NCBI GenBank assembly: GCA_014338405.1
Contig: JTDE01002860.1
Coordinates: 1 to 64,000 of the forward strand
DNA: 64,000 nt
Reading direction: 5' to 3'
Source: Paragonimus skrjabini miyazakii
Taxonomy: Eukaryota; Platyhelminthes; Trematoda; Plagiorchiida; Troglotrematidae
Made by a program: the position numbers and the translations under genes. Shown here in pieces: positions 48,990-62,599 of the stretch (the first letter of the stretch is position 1; every line of letters begins with the position of its first letter). Under the pieces are notes generated by a model. It was not told where the DNA came from and did not search any database. It saw only the letters and a program-made list of their open reading frames with translations.

Positions 48990-50470
48990 CCTAGGATAAA
49001 AGGTAACACAACTACTTTCAACGTTCGCACTCTAGAACAGCTAGGTCAATAGGATGCCTTCGTTTACAGGCCACAATCACTGAGTCAAGGTGCGCAGATT
49101 TTAGGGGCTAAATTAAAGAAACCAGTCAACGTATCCAACTGTACGTGTGCACTTCAGACGACTAGAGGGAACCGCATTGGTAAGCCGCATTCCGGTCAAA
49201 AGTACCCTTTTCATCGTCCGTCTGGCATGCTATGTTACGACCAGCTCTAGACTTCAAATCCTGGGAAGTCTACTAATCCCTCTGCAACTGCAGTGGTAGT
49301 GTTGTGAATGACCTTCGGTCGACGGATAGTCGTGACGAACGCATACTGGCAGGAATATGAACGTCCCGGCTGATCGAGGTGACGAAGCCAAGTATCGCTT
49401 GGATGGTAGGTTTAAGCAATTACCAAGTCGCTCGGACAATGGTGGACGACTGCCGCAAGTAGCTATTAATTAGACATGTTATGTTTTCATTCGGGATTAT
49501 CAGCACTACTAGATAAGGTTAACATAAGCAGATCATGCACTGGTACACCGTTTTTACGTTCGCAATTTCGCTGAGCAACGAAAATCAATTACCACAGACG
49601 CTAACCATTGAGAAACTGCGGTAACATGCGTAAAAAAACGGCCTTCGATGAAAACTGGGCGACTCACGGAACCTAACTGTAACTGGAGGTAAATTTTACG
49701 GCCACAAAGTAGAAACTATCACAGCATGCGGCAAGTAGCTCGAGGTTCTAACAAACACCTACTTGAAAAACGTTCTCAAAGCTGTTAAACATTCAACGTA
49801 GCATTCTTCATGGCAGTTCATTTAACAAATTAACGGAGGACATCTGTAAGCTCAGATGTAGCCTAAGTACTGGTCAAGAATCTTGGATAACTGAGATAGT
49901 TAATGAGATGGGATCCGCGCTTTCACGTCAGACCACGTTAGTAGACTATCCAGGCTAATCGGTTGTCCCCAGTTGAAAGTATCCATGCACCAGTGAAATC
50001 ATCAGTGAGATAGATCGCCAGCCTAAACAATTAAAAAGATAATTCTACTGGTATCCTGCTTTCACCTTGGGTGCAGTTAGAAATATCCACGGCGATTGCA
50101 GTTAAGCTCACAAATGCAATAAGGTCGGAGGATCTCTTACCGATGGTGATACGGTATTAGAAGAGGCCTTGAATTTATTGCTCTTACTAGTGTGGGCAAC
50201 TAAGAACGTTTTCCTGGTTTGGAGTAAATTGATAATTCCTGCATTCAGAAAAGCCTGTGAAAACAACGATGGAATTAGTTTGACTCCACTCATAACTGGC
50301 ATTTCGGTGTCTATTGTATTTCGTGCCCACCGCAGCTCAAGAAGTAGACAATCGGAAAGAACGGACATAGTCCCGTTCGGAATGAGAAAGCATGGATCAG
50401 ATTCTTACCATTCGTTAAAAATTCGAGCAGCGTCATACACACCGCCTGTGGTTAGAAACGTTTGAAGGGA
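48990..50470 (+). mobile_element. RTE-clade LINE copy, endonuclease and early reverse transcriptase
   Basis: TTFNVRTLEQLGQ at about 49010-49050 is the N-terminal endonuclease start of RTE/SR2-type elements. RSDNGGRLPQVAIN, near 49430-49470, corresponds to the D-NGDRL block. At 50218-50310 the frame LIIPAFRKACENNDGISLTP, followed by LITGISVSIV, matches the V-F-KKG-NHRGISLTP-T region of the reverse transcriptase. The remainder is scrambled or lost. It lies in TRIT1 intron 2, antisense, directly after the previous copy and on the same strand. Confidence 0.8.
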
Positions 50471-51753
50471 TGATAGGCAGTTAGATTCAGTGGTGTGAGC
50501 GTCACTGTTATTTAAACGAGCTGTCTGTGAAGTCGATGGAGGTGAGAACTGTAATAAAGCCGAATTGAAGACACTGTTCCTCTCAATTTCAGTTTGGTTG
50601 CTTGTTCGTAAGAAGTAAGGACATTGATGTTGCATGTTTGGGGATAGATACAGAAGCTATGTTGAATATTAGTTGTGATCCCGGTCTCCTTTTTCATCGA
50701 TAAACTGAGGCCTGTTTTGTTCTCGTATTGTAGCTGAGCGTCAAAGTCAACTAATTATGTACTGTTACCGATTAAGATGACGAAAAGGAGGGTGGACAGG
50801 GGCTTGTAGGCTGACGCTAAATGTTGTTTTACTTAAATGCACGCCTGAATCAGAACCTGACTCAAAAGCGGCAAGACTACGTAAAGTAAGAGATTCTCAC
50901 ATTTATTTTTCAGAATGCGTACATAAGAAGGAAGTACTGCTAGTTGGCGAGGGTTGTTATCCAGGAAGCAAAATTCCCGCTAACGGTAACAAAATATGGA
51001 ACACTGAGTTCCCTTTAACCAGTTCATCATAACAGAAAAAAAACAGATTGCGATATGTTAGCATTTCATTTAATCTCACCAGTCGTAAACGTAAAACATG
51101 CCAGTTATATGCATCATACAGATAAAGGCAAACAGGGACTAGACACGCTTACAAGCACACTAAGTATTATGTAATCATGACCATGGTAACCCGACAGGTG
51201 CACATAACGTCGACTGGTAAGTTCGGATGAGCATCGCTTCGCAGAAAGCCAATAACTTCGGGTTTCGATTGCACAACAGTATCTTGAAGGAGTTAACTGG
51301 GTCAACTTGGTGGCCTGTTGTCATTAAGGGTTTAGCAATCAAGCCATCAGTGTGTCAAGTTGAAACTGGTGCGTCATCAGTTGTTTCAACCGCAATATAT
51401 GTCATTTTTCTGCTCAGATAAGGTAACAAAATAGCTCCTAAAAATTATATTATCCACCACACTGTTTATGTGTCTAAATGGAAACACACACACACAATCC
51501 AAATAGCTCTGGCTGTTTACCACGGTGAAAAGGTCTAATGAAAAAAGCGACACAGTGTCACGTGGAAGTAACCATTGAGCTGAGCATGTACTACGACATT
51601 CACAAAAGTTAAACTCGATGAGGAGAAGCCAACAGTTTCAGTAATCATCTCACAGACAAGAAAAATCGAACAATTCAATCTTTGTTAAATGCATTCAAAC
51701 GGTTTGTTTTGTATCAGATGTGGTCATAAGAAAAAAAATCTAATGATATTTAC

Positions 51754-52127
51754 TTTGATTTGATTTGGAGAACTCGCGCTCTGTGAAATAATTTTTGAGA
51801 AACAAATCCAGTTCATGTATAAGTCCAGTGCGTACCATGTTGTCTACACGTGAATCTAACCGTGCATCCAAGACAGCAAGATCACAGTCGACCCACAGGA
51901 TAAGGGTATCGTCAGGATAGCGCGGATGATACGAACGATTACGAGGATATCCGAATTTCAGGTCGTCCCCCATAGAAGTTGATGGCTGCTTGGAAGAAGA
52001 AAGCAACGCTTCCCTGAGAGCTTTCCGAACTTTTCTCTCGTTATTAGGGTGTAACTGTGATGCGATCTGTGGATTTAATTTTTGTAACAAGGTGTAACAG
52101 TCCGACATTTCAGAAGGGAGCAGGATA
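51754..52127 (-). CDS. TRIT1: tRNA dimethylallyltransferase, exon 2 of visible part
   Basis: 374 bases. The acceptor is TTTTTAG and the donor CAAA|GTAAAT. One base completes the codon from the previous exon and one base is carried to the next, so phases match both neighbours. The exon encodes visible residues 83-206. LLQKLNPQIASQLHPNNERK followed by VRKAL matches the family's L-x-DP-x-A-x-LHP-D-RKV-RAL segment, and LILWVDCDLAVLDARLDSRV plus DNM and GLIHELDLFL match the core that follows the insertion domain. A serine-rich loop (SSSKQPSTSMGDD) stands where family members vary. Splicing removes 5832 bases before the next exon. Confidence 0.95.
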
Positions 52128-52649
52128 CTAAAAACAAATTGAAAAAAATGATTTATAATAGAGTGGTTGCCGTTGAATACGGGCTTGGAAATTACGATTC
52201 ATTAAAATGAAATGAAGTTAAACTATAAAAATCACCGGGCAATTTTTACTCTTTATAAACGTAGAGGACTAGTACACATCCCTCATATGTTCAAGTCCCA
52301 TGTTTATTGGATCAACCATCGTAAAAACTTCTAAATCTGATCACTATCAAGGACTTTTACTTTCTGGTGAACAACCATGCCAAACACATCAAACGGAAAT
52401 AGCCAGACGCAAAGTAGCTACGCTCAAACGATTGTACATCCCACTTCTGATGCGTACGAGTGTTTATCTAGTAAGGCCCGATAGTGTGAGAGTATGAAAT
52501 GGTTATTTTAATAGATGTGCCCTGACCGCGTAGCATTTGATCGTGATCATCAGCACATTACTCACCAAGTTGTATAACGTATAGTGCTAGAGAAGTCTGA
52601 TGCAGTTTTGAATAGACCTACCGCGTGCAGCAACGTTCGGAATAAGACA

Positions 52650-55330
52650 TCAGTATAATATCCGCTGCATCCTCTAAGGTGGATAAGCCCCTCAATGTCA
52701 AGTGATTCAGGCTTTCAGGGGCAACCGCTGAGGACAGCATCCAAAAAGCATAGGTCGTGTTGCCTGACACGTCAGGTCGTTAAACAAGAGACTCCAGAAA
52801 GGCCCTCAAAATCAACTCCCTTCCGCGGTATACGCGAGTGGAAAATATCTCAGTTTATCATCCCTCAGATAGAACAGTCTACTCACTTCTAATTTTTTCC
52901 TCCTACCATACTTCCAGCTTATACTTCTTCAAGTCAAAACAACACGTAAACATTGACAATTTTAATGACTGCACGCTAGGACAGTGAGGTCAGCAAACTG
53001 TTCTGGCACGTATCACTTCAAGTTAGGGGCTGGATGTATACTATACCTTCAAAACATGCGCTGTCGATCATTTGAATTCGCCCTTGGACAATACTAATGA
53101 CCAACCCATCATTACTAGGAATTCCAGTTCTGATGGAGCACATATGCAAATACTTCAACATATAGTAGTCTAGATGCTGTCAAGAACGCCTTCTACGGTG
53201 CCCTTCTCGATCCTCTGGAGTAAACTAAATCCTCGGACATGATTGCGCCTGTTGGTGATACAGAAGAAAAACTTGGTCAACCCACTTCAAAAGAGAAGCA
53301 GTTGGGTGGTACGTTCATTGTCTGGGTACAATATATTGATATTGGAGACCGGCTTCTGCAATTATGTCCACCTCGTGAAATCTACCTCGATCTGGGTGTT
53401 TCAACATAACAGATAGCAAGTGTCACGTGGAGACTGGCTTATGCAACCCAACCACGGACGTAAACTGGCTTTATCGTCGTCAACAACCAGTAGCCTAATT
53501 TCATCAGGGAATGTCAACCATTCTGGAACAAGCGCTTAAAATCTTCGTGCCTGTATAGTTTTATCGTCTGTTAAGAAATCAACTTCTAGTAAACATAGAA
53601 CGGAGACGAGGACGTAGAAAACGTTTGTCACGCACCACTGATAGTCAAACTGGCCAGGCCACAACAGTGCACAATCCAAGTAATAAACAGAACGGCAATG
53701 GGAACAATTTACGAAGAGGTATGTCCAGAGGGAGTACAGCAGACTAATAAAATGAAATTCCGCCCACTCGACAGCCCTTGTGAGCAAACGTCATTTGATT
53801 CACTCTGACTCCGAACACCGTAAAGAGTGCCGGTAACGGAAACGCAATCATCCGAAAAGTTTGTGTACGGATCGTAAAGCCTACTCGGCCAAGCGACCTG
53901 AAGAGATGGAACAGGCATTGTTATCACGAAAGAGTCAAGTGTTGGTTTCTCTGAGTCGTAGTTACATTATCCGCCGACAATGCGTCCGTGAGGTTATACG
54001 TGAACAGGATGGCTGACGGCCACCTGAGAGATAAGCTGATCGGTTTGCATAATTCACCTAACCTTCAGCTGTGAATGACGAACACACTCGGTTTAGGTAC
54101 GACAATTCCAACTAACCTTTGTCGAAAGTCACAGTGGATGCGGAGTTAAAATGCGCTACTTTTTGCGCAAATGGTGAGAGACTGTCGTCTCCAATAACTA
54201 AGTCACTCCCATCTTTTAAAAGGCGGTGCATCAACATGTGTTAGACATACAGACATTAACGGCGTCTCTAGTACAGTCAACATACCCTCCGGTCAGATGA
54301 CGCGGAAGCCTCAGGATCGCAGAGAAAACAAAGTGCAATAAAAGGAAGGTTTTCGACCCGATCGTGGGTATAGCCTTATCTTGAGACAAGGGCTGGAGCA
54401 CTGATACCTTTTTTCTCGGACAGCCGTTGTGGGGTATTTAGCCTTAAGAACCGCTTTTGATTCGATTACCTCACATTCTCCTTGGGATTGTTTCCGTCGT
54501 AAAGAATTTCTAATAAAATACGTCGAATTGTTTACACCTTTGAACGCCTGCTTTGAATGTATTTACTAGCAGCTATTCACAGTATTCTCCACAGTGAATG
54601 GTGTTCGAGAGAGTTGTTTAGTCTCTATCTTCTTCACGAATAACATTCCGGCACGAGCACTCAGAGGTTTCAGAGATCACAGAGTGGAGCTTCTGCCAAG
54701 TAGTAAGCTGGTTAACATTGAGTACACAAACGACGTTACTTTTGCTTGTTTCTTTCTCAGAGAACAAACAGACCACACTGATTACCACACTTTTTACCTC
54801 CAAAGTGTAAAATGTTCTTACGATACTGGGTTGACCCCGACCCTTCCTTGATGTTAAAGACAGGCCAATTGAGACTGTTGGTCACTTCACTACGTGGGTG
54901 GTTTTATTTTATTAGCTTTTATTACTACAAGCAAGGTGCCTATGAGGATAGTGCGCTTGATAATCCTTGTAAGTTGTGACGTCGTGGAGACGTCCGATTG
55001 TAGACTAAACGGGGAATCTACAATCCATGTGTACTTCCAGTTTCGCTGTACGAATCAGATATTTAGCCCATTCGTATGGAAAATGCACATGAGCTCTTGC
55101 TGTTTGATCACTGTTATCTCCTTCAGTCAGTCTGCATCAAATGGACTAACAGCGTGAACAATGCCACAATCAGTCAGCTTGCGGTTGGAAAATGTACGAA
55201 GTTGCGATGTATAGCCAAGGTACCGAAAATACTGTCTACGCCGGTTCGCTCATATACTCCGTATATCGTCGAAAAGTTTGCCGCAACCCACATGGCTGCA
55301 TGTAACACGGAACGAAAAAGCTAGGAAACA
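52650..55330 (+). mobile_element. RTE-clade LINE, near full-length but degenerate
   Basis: The endonuclease is readable on the plus strand at about 53165-53500: DAVKNAFYGALLDPLE, then TKSSDMIAPVGD, GQPTSKEKQLGGTF and DIGDRLLQLCPP. The reverse transcriptase follows at about 54210-54400 (HLLKGGASTCVRH, then EGFRPDRGYS and ILRQGLEH in shifting frames). ELLPSSKLVNIEYTNDVTFA is at about 54690-54750, with the catalytic YADD box changed to YTND. Beyond 54900 homology fades. There are many stops and shifts. It occupies TRIT1 intron 1, antisense to that gene. Confidence 0.82.
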
Positions 55331-58300
55331 CGAAGCTCCATATCACCAACACGAATAGCGATCAGAACGCCTAAGACGCGTTATCGGCAACAGGAGTAAA
55401 AATGAACGACCGGGTAACCCCACAGTATTCCAACTGAGAAGGTGAGTGACGACAGAATTTACCTACACACAAATTCTCCTCAATCCAATTGACTAAAAGA
55501 TAAGATAGTAATAATACAATATAGGGTATAAATATACCTAACACCAACAATATGAACAAATGACATGTCGCGACAAAGGAACGAAAAGCAAACTAAGTCG
55601 AAGGTCACAGAGAATCGCAACGCCGGAGATTTTGATTTTTTGTCGGACGATGCCCATAATAAAAATGTTCGGTTTTCTTCAAATATTCGCCAGTAACCTG
55701 GAAGAATCGACTGAAACGAGCTTCGATGACAGGGTTTTCATTTCCCTAACTCAAGGCATACGCTCACCAGCAGGTTACTACTCTCAGCTCAACCCATCGC
55801 CCATAAACCTGGCACAATAGGGAAAGTGGTGGGTTGGCATTTGTAAAATATGTCCAACCTAATACGGCTTGTAAAACAAGAAGTCTCCCTGTTCTGAAGA
55901 CAAGAAAACGAATTCCAGCACTGTTGGCACAGCATGTCCATCACACGTGGTCAGTGCTTCGGAGACACTAATAATCGAAAAGAAAGAAAATGCAAACATG
56001 CCATGGGAAAATGAATCAACATTCACAGTCGTACAGGAAGACTGTTCGTAGGGTTGAATTATACACTTGGCCATCCATACAGGTGCCAGACATTCTAAAA
56101 TGACAGATAACACTCGAGCTTTAATCACACGAGTCGCGACCTCAGCAAACATTTTACCTGTCCTGAAGTAATCACTCCTGATCACCTCCAGCAGTTAATC
56201 ACCGAGTGTCAGAGTAGACAAAAAGTAGTTCTAGTCTTATAACAGGTAGCATTTAAGAGAAGAAAAAACCACATCAAACTGACAAAATGAAACCTATACA
56301 TAGTCCAAGGTGTTCGGGACTGTAGGTGAAACATCGAAGATCACATCAACAATATCCGTATGTCTCAAGTCTCGAAGTCTGATGTATGAGAGCATTTTCA
56401 TGTTATCACAATTAGCCTATCAAAGTGTACTGTAAGATCCTGTCTATTGCAAGGGAGGACAAGAAACGGAAAACTGGACTATCTTGTAGTAACATATCTG
56501 AGGTGTTGAAACAAGGACAATAAACTCCCACATGCCCAAACAGACCGGAGGTTTGGCAGAATGCCGGTGTGCCTCTTGGACAAACTTTGTTTGATAGAGT
56601 CTTAGAGTGCAAATTCGTCAAATGAATCACAGGCCCAACTCTGAAGTCTAAAACAGATAAAAGGTATTGAGTTTTCGAATGAACGGGGGCGGCCAGCTGG
56701 TTTCCAAAGTAAAAGTGCGATTGACACACTTACAGACAGCTGAAACCCAGATAATTTCCAGCGTATATGTTGCCCGCATGTAAGACTTATCTTATGAAGT
56801 GTAATGGCTGCAAGTACATTTGATGCAACATAAATCAAGATAATACCTCGATAGTCCACACAGGAGCTCTGTTTGAAAACAGGAAGTTAACCAAACCACG
56901 ATCCGTCGGAATGGTCTGACTGACTCGGTTCGTGGACGAAAGCTGTCGGGCTCCTTGACAACTGTTGATCCCTATCTATAAAAATAGCAGGAGTCTGAAC
57001 GACCACAGAGCTTAATGCTGCTTCACAAACATGACCAAAAATGAGACATGCTTCCGTAGTAGGCTAAAAGTCAACAGATCAAGGAGAACGAGGTACCTAA
57101 ATGAGAAATTAATGTCACCAGAAGAGAATTTAGCTGCTGGTCCTGGTGATTAGCATCGCACCATAAACGTTGTAGTATATGAATAAACTCGCAAGCAGCC
57201 TTGCAGATGGTCTCCTTATACCTGAAGTTCCGTTAGCTATCGTTCTGATAGGACTGAAACACTTTCGGAAGGTTATGATAACAACAATCTGTTCCGTTTT
57301 GACGGTGTGCTATGTCAATCGGATCTTACGTCCTCTTTTACTAGTTTTTTGACTTCCAGACGAATAGTTTTTTAAGCTGGATTATACTCCACGATAAACA
57401 GAATATAACAGCGGGTGTCAAAAACGTTTAGTAACTGTGTAGAAACCCCATGGTTAACATCTGAACGAACAGTTGTACCACATATAGTAGTACCACGCCT
57501 ATGCGTTACACGTCGGCTGCCGACGCCGTTTGATTAAGATCTTACATCAGATGTAGGTGTGTTCTGGTCGATGAAGAGCATTGTGATTCTTCCAACTTGG
57601 TACTTGGTCTAAAGAAGAATTGGGTCCTTACTGGAATGTAAAGAGAAACTGACACACATTAGTGCACGACTGGAATCTACGAAGATGCACCAAATTGGTG
57701 TACCGCTGCGAAAATAGCCACGCAACTAATATCTGACAGCCGTTCGATCAATGTATAACCACTAATGAAACGGCGATGAAAGTCGCCAGATGACACACTG
57801 ACGTTTAGGTTTCCAAGCGGGAAATCATTTAACAAACCAGTGAGAAATAATTATAATTGTACTGGAGGTGTAGAAAGTAACAACGGTGCAGTCAGCAACC
57901 GACATTCCAATGTGAGAGTGGTAACAATAGCTTGAGACAGAATGCACAGTTTTATAAGTCCACAAGTTCATGTCATAAAAGCCTGCGTGTTACAACCTGT
58001 AGAAAATGCTAGTCGGCAAATTCGTCAATGTCATCATTACGTAATTTATCTCATGCTAACATGATAGGCGGCTGAAGAGACATTTTTGAAGATGTGACGT
58101 AAGTGACTCTGATCTCCAATTCCACGCGCGTTCTTGAACACAAAACAGGGGAAATTTAATAATGGACCATCCACTGACAACGTTACGGTCAGCTTGAAAC
58201 AGTTCTGAAGAATATTTACCCACTTCTGTGTGGTTGAATTCAGAGGACGAACATTTCATCAGTAGGTGGGTTCATAGGCACAAATCACAAAACATTTACA

Positions 58301-58591
58301 ACAACATGCGATAACCCAATAGGTGCAAGTGGACTACTAAACAGGCTTAAAATAGTTATGTTGAGTGGCATTATTGTTAGTAAGGAATACTTTTCGTTTG
58401 TCATGCCCCGCTTCAATGCATAAGCTGTGGAATTGGAAGTGAAAGATTAGGCAACAAACGACTAAATAAAACCTTCGTCGCAAACTATGCATTTTAGTCC
58501 GTTTCAAATATCTTAATATTAACAGATGTGTTAAGCTGCCGCAAGAACACCACGTAAAGCGTGCAAAAAAACGCAAAGAATTACAGCTCAC
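55331..58591. other. Remainder of TRIT1 intron 1, no recognised element
   Basis: The sequence between the RTE copy and the upstream TRIT1 exon shows only unrecognised short frames on both strands (for example 55859-56185 and 56412-56729 minus). No repeat family or additional in-phase exon was found, and none is needed because the flanking exons join in frame. Confidence 0.5.
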
Positions 58592-58836
58592 TTCCTTGAT
58601 TCCCCTTCCTCATTACTTGAAGTGTATGCAGCCAGAAAATCTGACCACAAAATGGCTTCCAAATAGTAGTGAGTGCCTCCAACGAGGATTGGAATGCGAC
58701 CAATATTTGTGCGTATTTTGTCCACTAAAGGTAAACACGCAGCTTTATATTTGTGTACATCGCCAAAAGCAGCCCACTGAGCAGAAAATGTTCCTAATAG
58801 ATGATGAGTTATGCCAGCCGCTTCCTCCTCCGTGAC
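58592..58836 (-). CDS. TRIT1: tRNA dimethylallyltransferase, first visible exon (5' partial gene)
   Basis: 245 bases. The acceptor is CCACCTTTAG and the donor GGAA|GTGAGC. It starts on a codon boundary with VTEEEAAGITHHLLG, which matches the family's NK-VT-EE-HHLL segment just after the DMQVYKGLDI motif. It continues through FGDVHKYKAA to RIPILVGGTHYYLEAILW (visible residues 48-64), the VGGT-YY box that lies near the substrate tunnel in MiaA/MOD5 enzymes. Two bases are left for the next exon, whose first base completes the codon. An internal CTTTAG at 58730 could mimic an acceptor, but the frame is conserved on both sides of it. The P-loop exon was not found up to 64000, so the gene starts outside the window. 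Confidence 0.93.
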
Positions 58837-61080
58837 CTAAAGGTGGATAAGAGAGAAACTGTAACACTGAATTAAGTGTTGTCAAGACTGACAATTGAAT
58901 TAGGCAATAACAAATGGATGAAATACTAAGCAATACTAAGTGGCTAACATGGTTATGATTCTAGACAGGAATACTCGAGTTCCAAATAAGAGTCGCCAAA
59001 GCCACTGTAATCTGACCAACATCGAAACAAGCTATTAATAGATGGTAGCGCGTAGTCATCGGAAAGGCTTAACAGTTCAGCTTTTTGAACATCATTACTC
59101 AATCAAGTCAACTGGAGTAACCAATACCCCTGCCATACATGAGAGGGGGTCGCGAAATTCGAATACTGACCCATATGACAAGCGTTACTCATCTGCCTGG
59201 TCAAACAGTCAGATCCAGTAGCAAATCCCAAATCGGATGTGGTCAAGCGTGAATGGCATTTAACCTACATCGACCCAAATCCACGTCAGATAACCATGAA
59301 TAAACACAACTTTAACATACTACCCAAATTAGTACATTCACACTCTAATATGGCTGGTTACCATTCCGTGACATGGCAACATCTACATAGACGGATGCTG
59401 AATCATTTGGTCTCAAAATAGGAAGGTGTGTTGGGCCAACCAGGGTCAATCTCCACACTAACCGTCATGCTTGGCCATTGAGTTGCCTTTTCCGACAAAA
59501 GCAGTTTGGCCCAAATTGACCTAATTAAAACAAAGAGCACAGCACAACGTATTGGTTTAGTTGAGTTTTGTGGTTGCCAACAACAAAGAGTTACGCATTA
59601 ATTCCGACGTAATGGGGCAAGATAGTTAAGATTCCTTGCAATCAGTGCTTTAAAGTTAAGGACAACCAGACAAGTACGGAGGATCTGTTGAGAAGTCTGC
59701 AAGAATCGACGTTACTGTCAGAACTCTCTCATTCGAAACCGATATGTTGGTACGACCGCTGTCAAAAGTGTTGGGGATTCCAAGTTACATTCTTGATATA
59801 CAATTATGGAGATCATCCAGATATCCCATAGTCAACAGTTAAAATTTGTCATTCGAACAAGACCATTTACCTTCCAACTTGGCGAGTGTTGGTCACGTTG
59901 TTATCCTCTTACTACTGGTGCTTTCATTAGCATTCAAAGAGCAGCGTTAGATCGACTGATGATTGGCCGGTTAAAAAGAATGGATAGACTTAGGTATAGA
60001 TACGGTATTGAAAGGGTTGTGCACGCGACCTAAAGTGGAGGATTACCAACAGACCTTCAACTAAGTGCGGATAATGAATAAGAAAGTGTTTACCTGAAAT
60101 AGTGCAAGACAGATTTATGCAAACGGGTTGAACTTTGTCCATGAGTAGATAGAGCAGATAACATAAATAAGTATGCAAATTGAGTGGGGTCATAAGGATG
60201 AAACAGGAAAACCATAAAAAATACGAAAATAGATAGATTGTGTATCACTGCTCGTGACCGTCAACCTTCCGACCCTATACGGACTCCACGGCTGAAAGCA
60301 AATTTAATGATGTCCGTCCAGGATAGCCAATCTTGTTGGAGCACATATGTGGACATGGGGATGCATTCTTTAGGTCACCGGACAATTCCTATAAAACACA
60401 GCGAACGGTGCTCAGAAAACGGGAGAGATCTGAGGTGAAGCAAGCCTAACAATTGAAAGTCGAACAGGATCCCAATTAGTGTTTCGCTCAGAGTTCACAA
60501 GCACCGTAAGAAATATGTACTGCAGTTTTGTCATATTTTATTTCTACAGCATATTTTCCTTTTCCCCATTACACTGATTCCTCCATATATTATTCTAATA
60601 TACTCCTCTGTTCGTTACGTTAGTTTCCTGGTTGCTTAAAGCCTTCCTACCAGGCGTTATCTTCTCTTCACTCCCTCGGTTACTCCCAACAAGTTTACCG
60701 TACGAAGACCTGTAGGTACAGTGGACCTTGAACCTCAGAAGTGTCCCCCCAGCGGCTAGACAAATAGCAGAAAATTCGTGTCTGCACATCATTGAACAAT
60801 TTGATAATGGATAAAATCAAATCTCAAAAGCAGTCCGACCGTAAACCGGGAAGCCTGAGTTAATGAAAAAGCTAATGAAACCCAGGAATATTAATGACAT
60901 GCCTCAACTAGGAGGTCAGACGAAACCGAGGAAATCAACCACCAGCGGAACTATCAAACAGGCAGGTGACAAGCTTAACTAGCATATGCCAGAACGGCGT
61001 AAGGAGAGAACATTTTGAGCAACACATCAACTGACTTTCTGCTTCCACTTCATTACCAACAAACACTTCTAAGGTTACAT
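58837..61080. other. TRIT1 upstream intron, no recognised element
   Basis: This should be intron sequence 5' of the first visible exon. I searched the minus strand for the ATP/DMAPP-binding P-loop and the DAMQVYKG motif and found neither. Only short unrecognised frames occur (for example 59806-60033 plus, 60595-60792 minus). Confidence 0.45.
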
Positions 61081-61772
61081 CCTAGCCTGCTAGACTAAAA
61101 ACACTCACCTGAACCAGGGGTTGGGATTGTGTGGCGTCAAAGTTGTTGACCAGGGTGATCTCACGTCACTATCAATTCAAGGTGACGAGACACTACTACG
61201 CTCCAGGCAGACCGGAAAACAGAGGTTGTCTACATTAACCAGGGTTAACCTATTATAGGGGCTATATTCATGGAAGGAGGAAGAGAATTGTGTCAGATCC
61301 GTTGACAAATTAACTTCACTCCTGTAATAAACGCGATTTTGGCACTCACTTGTCGTGTTGTACCCGTCTCAGATTACTTTTAGCCATAACAACATTCCGG
61401 AGTTCGTAACCAGGTTTTTATAACTAGCCATACCAATTCAATAGCGGTTTTAACCACAATCTGTTTTAAGCGTCACCACGAAAAGCATGTAAATAGCAAC
61501 TTAGATGAACCCGAATAGTGCAAGCGAAATGTACGTCCAAAGTGACAGACGGCTTGGCAGAGATGGACGTAGTGTGAAAATGAGACAATTCGGATCGAAC
61601 AGGATGAAGTTGCTACAGCCAGCCTACGAAAACGATGGAGTTGTCACAATGTGAGGCGGGGTACCATGTGTAAACGGAACTGCACCGAAAAGTTGCTATG
61701 CCTAACATCCCCATATTTTTATGGGGCGACCGTGCTAACCATTGCGCCACCGATCTCACACTAAACTCATCC
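61081..61772 (-). repeat. Unnamed 0.7 kb dispersed repeat, copy B, with tRNA-like head
   Basis: Second copy of the repeat at 46393-47135 in the same orientation. On the minus strand it opens with GGTGGCGCAATGGTTAGCAC (about 61754-61735), a good RNA polymerase III A box, and has a B-box-like GGTGCAGTTCCG near 61680-61691. The body of about 600 bases follows and ends near CCAGGGGTTGGG/CACCTGAACC on the right-to-left reading. It may be a long SINE or the 5' region of a larger element. No protein is recognised. Confidence 0.7.
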
Positions 61773-62590
61773 AAAATATCACTGGCAAATGTCCATTTGA
61801 CTGCGAATGATTATCAGGTTGACCCATCGCTTCAAGACGTGACACAGTAACTGTTCTGCCAACTCTAATTGATGGCCCCATCAGTAAGACTTCCTGTCTA
61901 GTTGAAGTCACAGAAATCGCTGAAGCTGCTGTACGGAATTTCGATTACTGGTAACTAGTAGGCAGTTTCGTTTAGTACATACTAAACAACGTTCTCAATA
62001 CATCACGTCTTGTCAGCCACATTCGCTTGAGGTCCTGAAGGTTGATGATCGGTTTGTGCACTTAGAGAAACGTGTCTCGAGTGACGGGAGTCACGGAAGA
62101 TGGAACCGGAGCTTATATTTTCAGAGCTAAAGTAATGTGCCAAAACTTTAAACAGACTTATCACCGAAAGGATGCCTCGCTCAAAACTCAACGTTGCATT
62201 CGTAAGATCATCATCACAGCAGTTTTAATACAGAGCTGCAATGCGTAGTCGCTGAGGAATGAATACATAAAGTGTACTGAAGGGTTTGGTCATGGACCGC
62301 TGCGTTTGATCGCACACACGCATCAGCTGGCTTCCGCAGGTAAGCAACCGCGAGGGCAGAAGACGGGTCTTAACCCTAACAGTCGATCAAGATTACGTAC
62401 TGAAACCTCAAAACGTACATATCTGAGTATGCCGTGTAGAAAGCATGCCAATTTAGTGTTTACCACGTCGTACGCTTGTAGCGAATCCCCCAGCTCGTCT
62501 ATAAGAAGTGGAAAGTGATCGACCGATGACCTAGTAAGGGGAAATACAAACAGTCGCTAGTAAGTTCAGAATGTTAAGAAGTGTTTGCCT
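61773..62590. other. No firm feature
   Basis: The sequence between repeat copy B and the last RTE fragment. Short plus-strand frames (for example 62306-62518) may be eroded RTE sequence, but no motif is clear enough to call. Confidence 0.35.
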
Positions 62591-62599
62591 CTCGAACTG

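Noticed and set aside
58617..58724. A shorter TRIT1 exon using an acceptor CTTTAG at 58730-58725 and a donor GTAATG at 58616
   Set aside because: Family-conserved residues continue upstream of that acceptor in the same frame, and the GTAATG donor gives the wrong phase for the next exon; GTGAGC at 58591 gives the right one.
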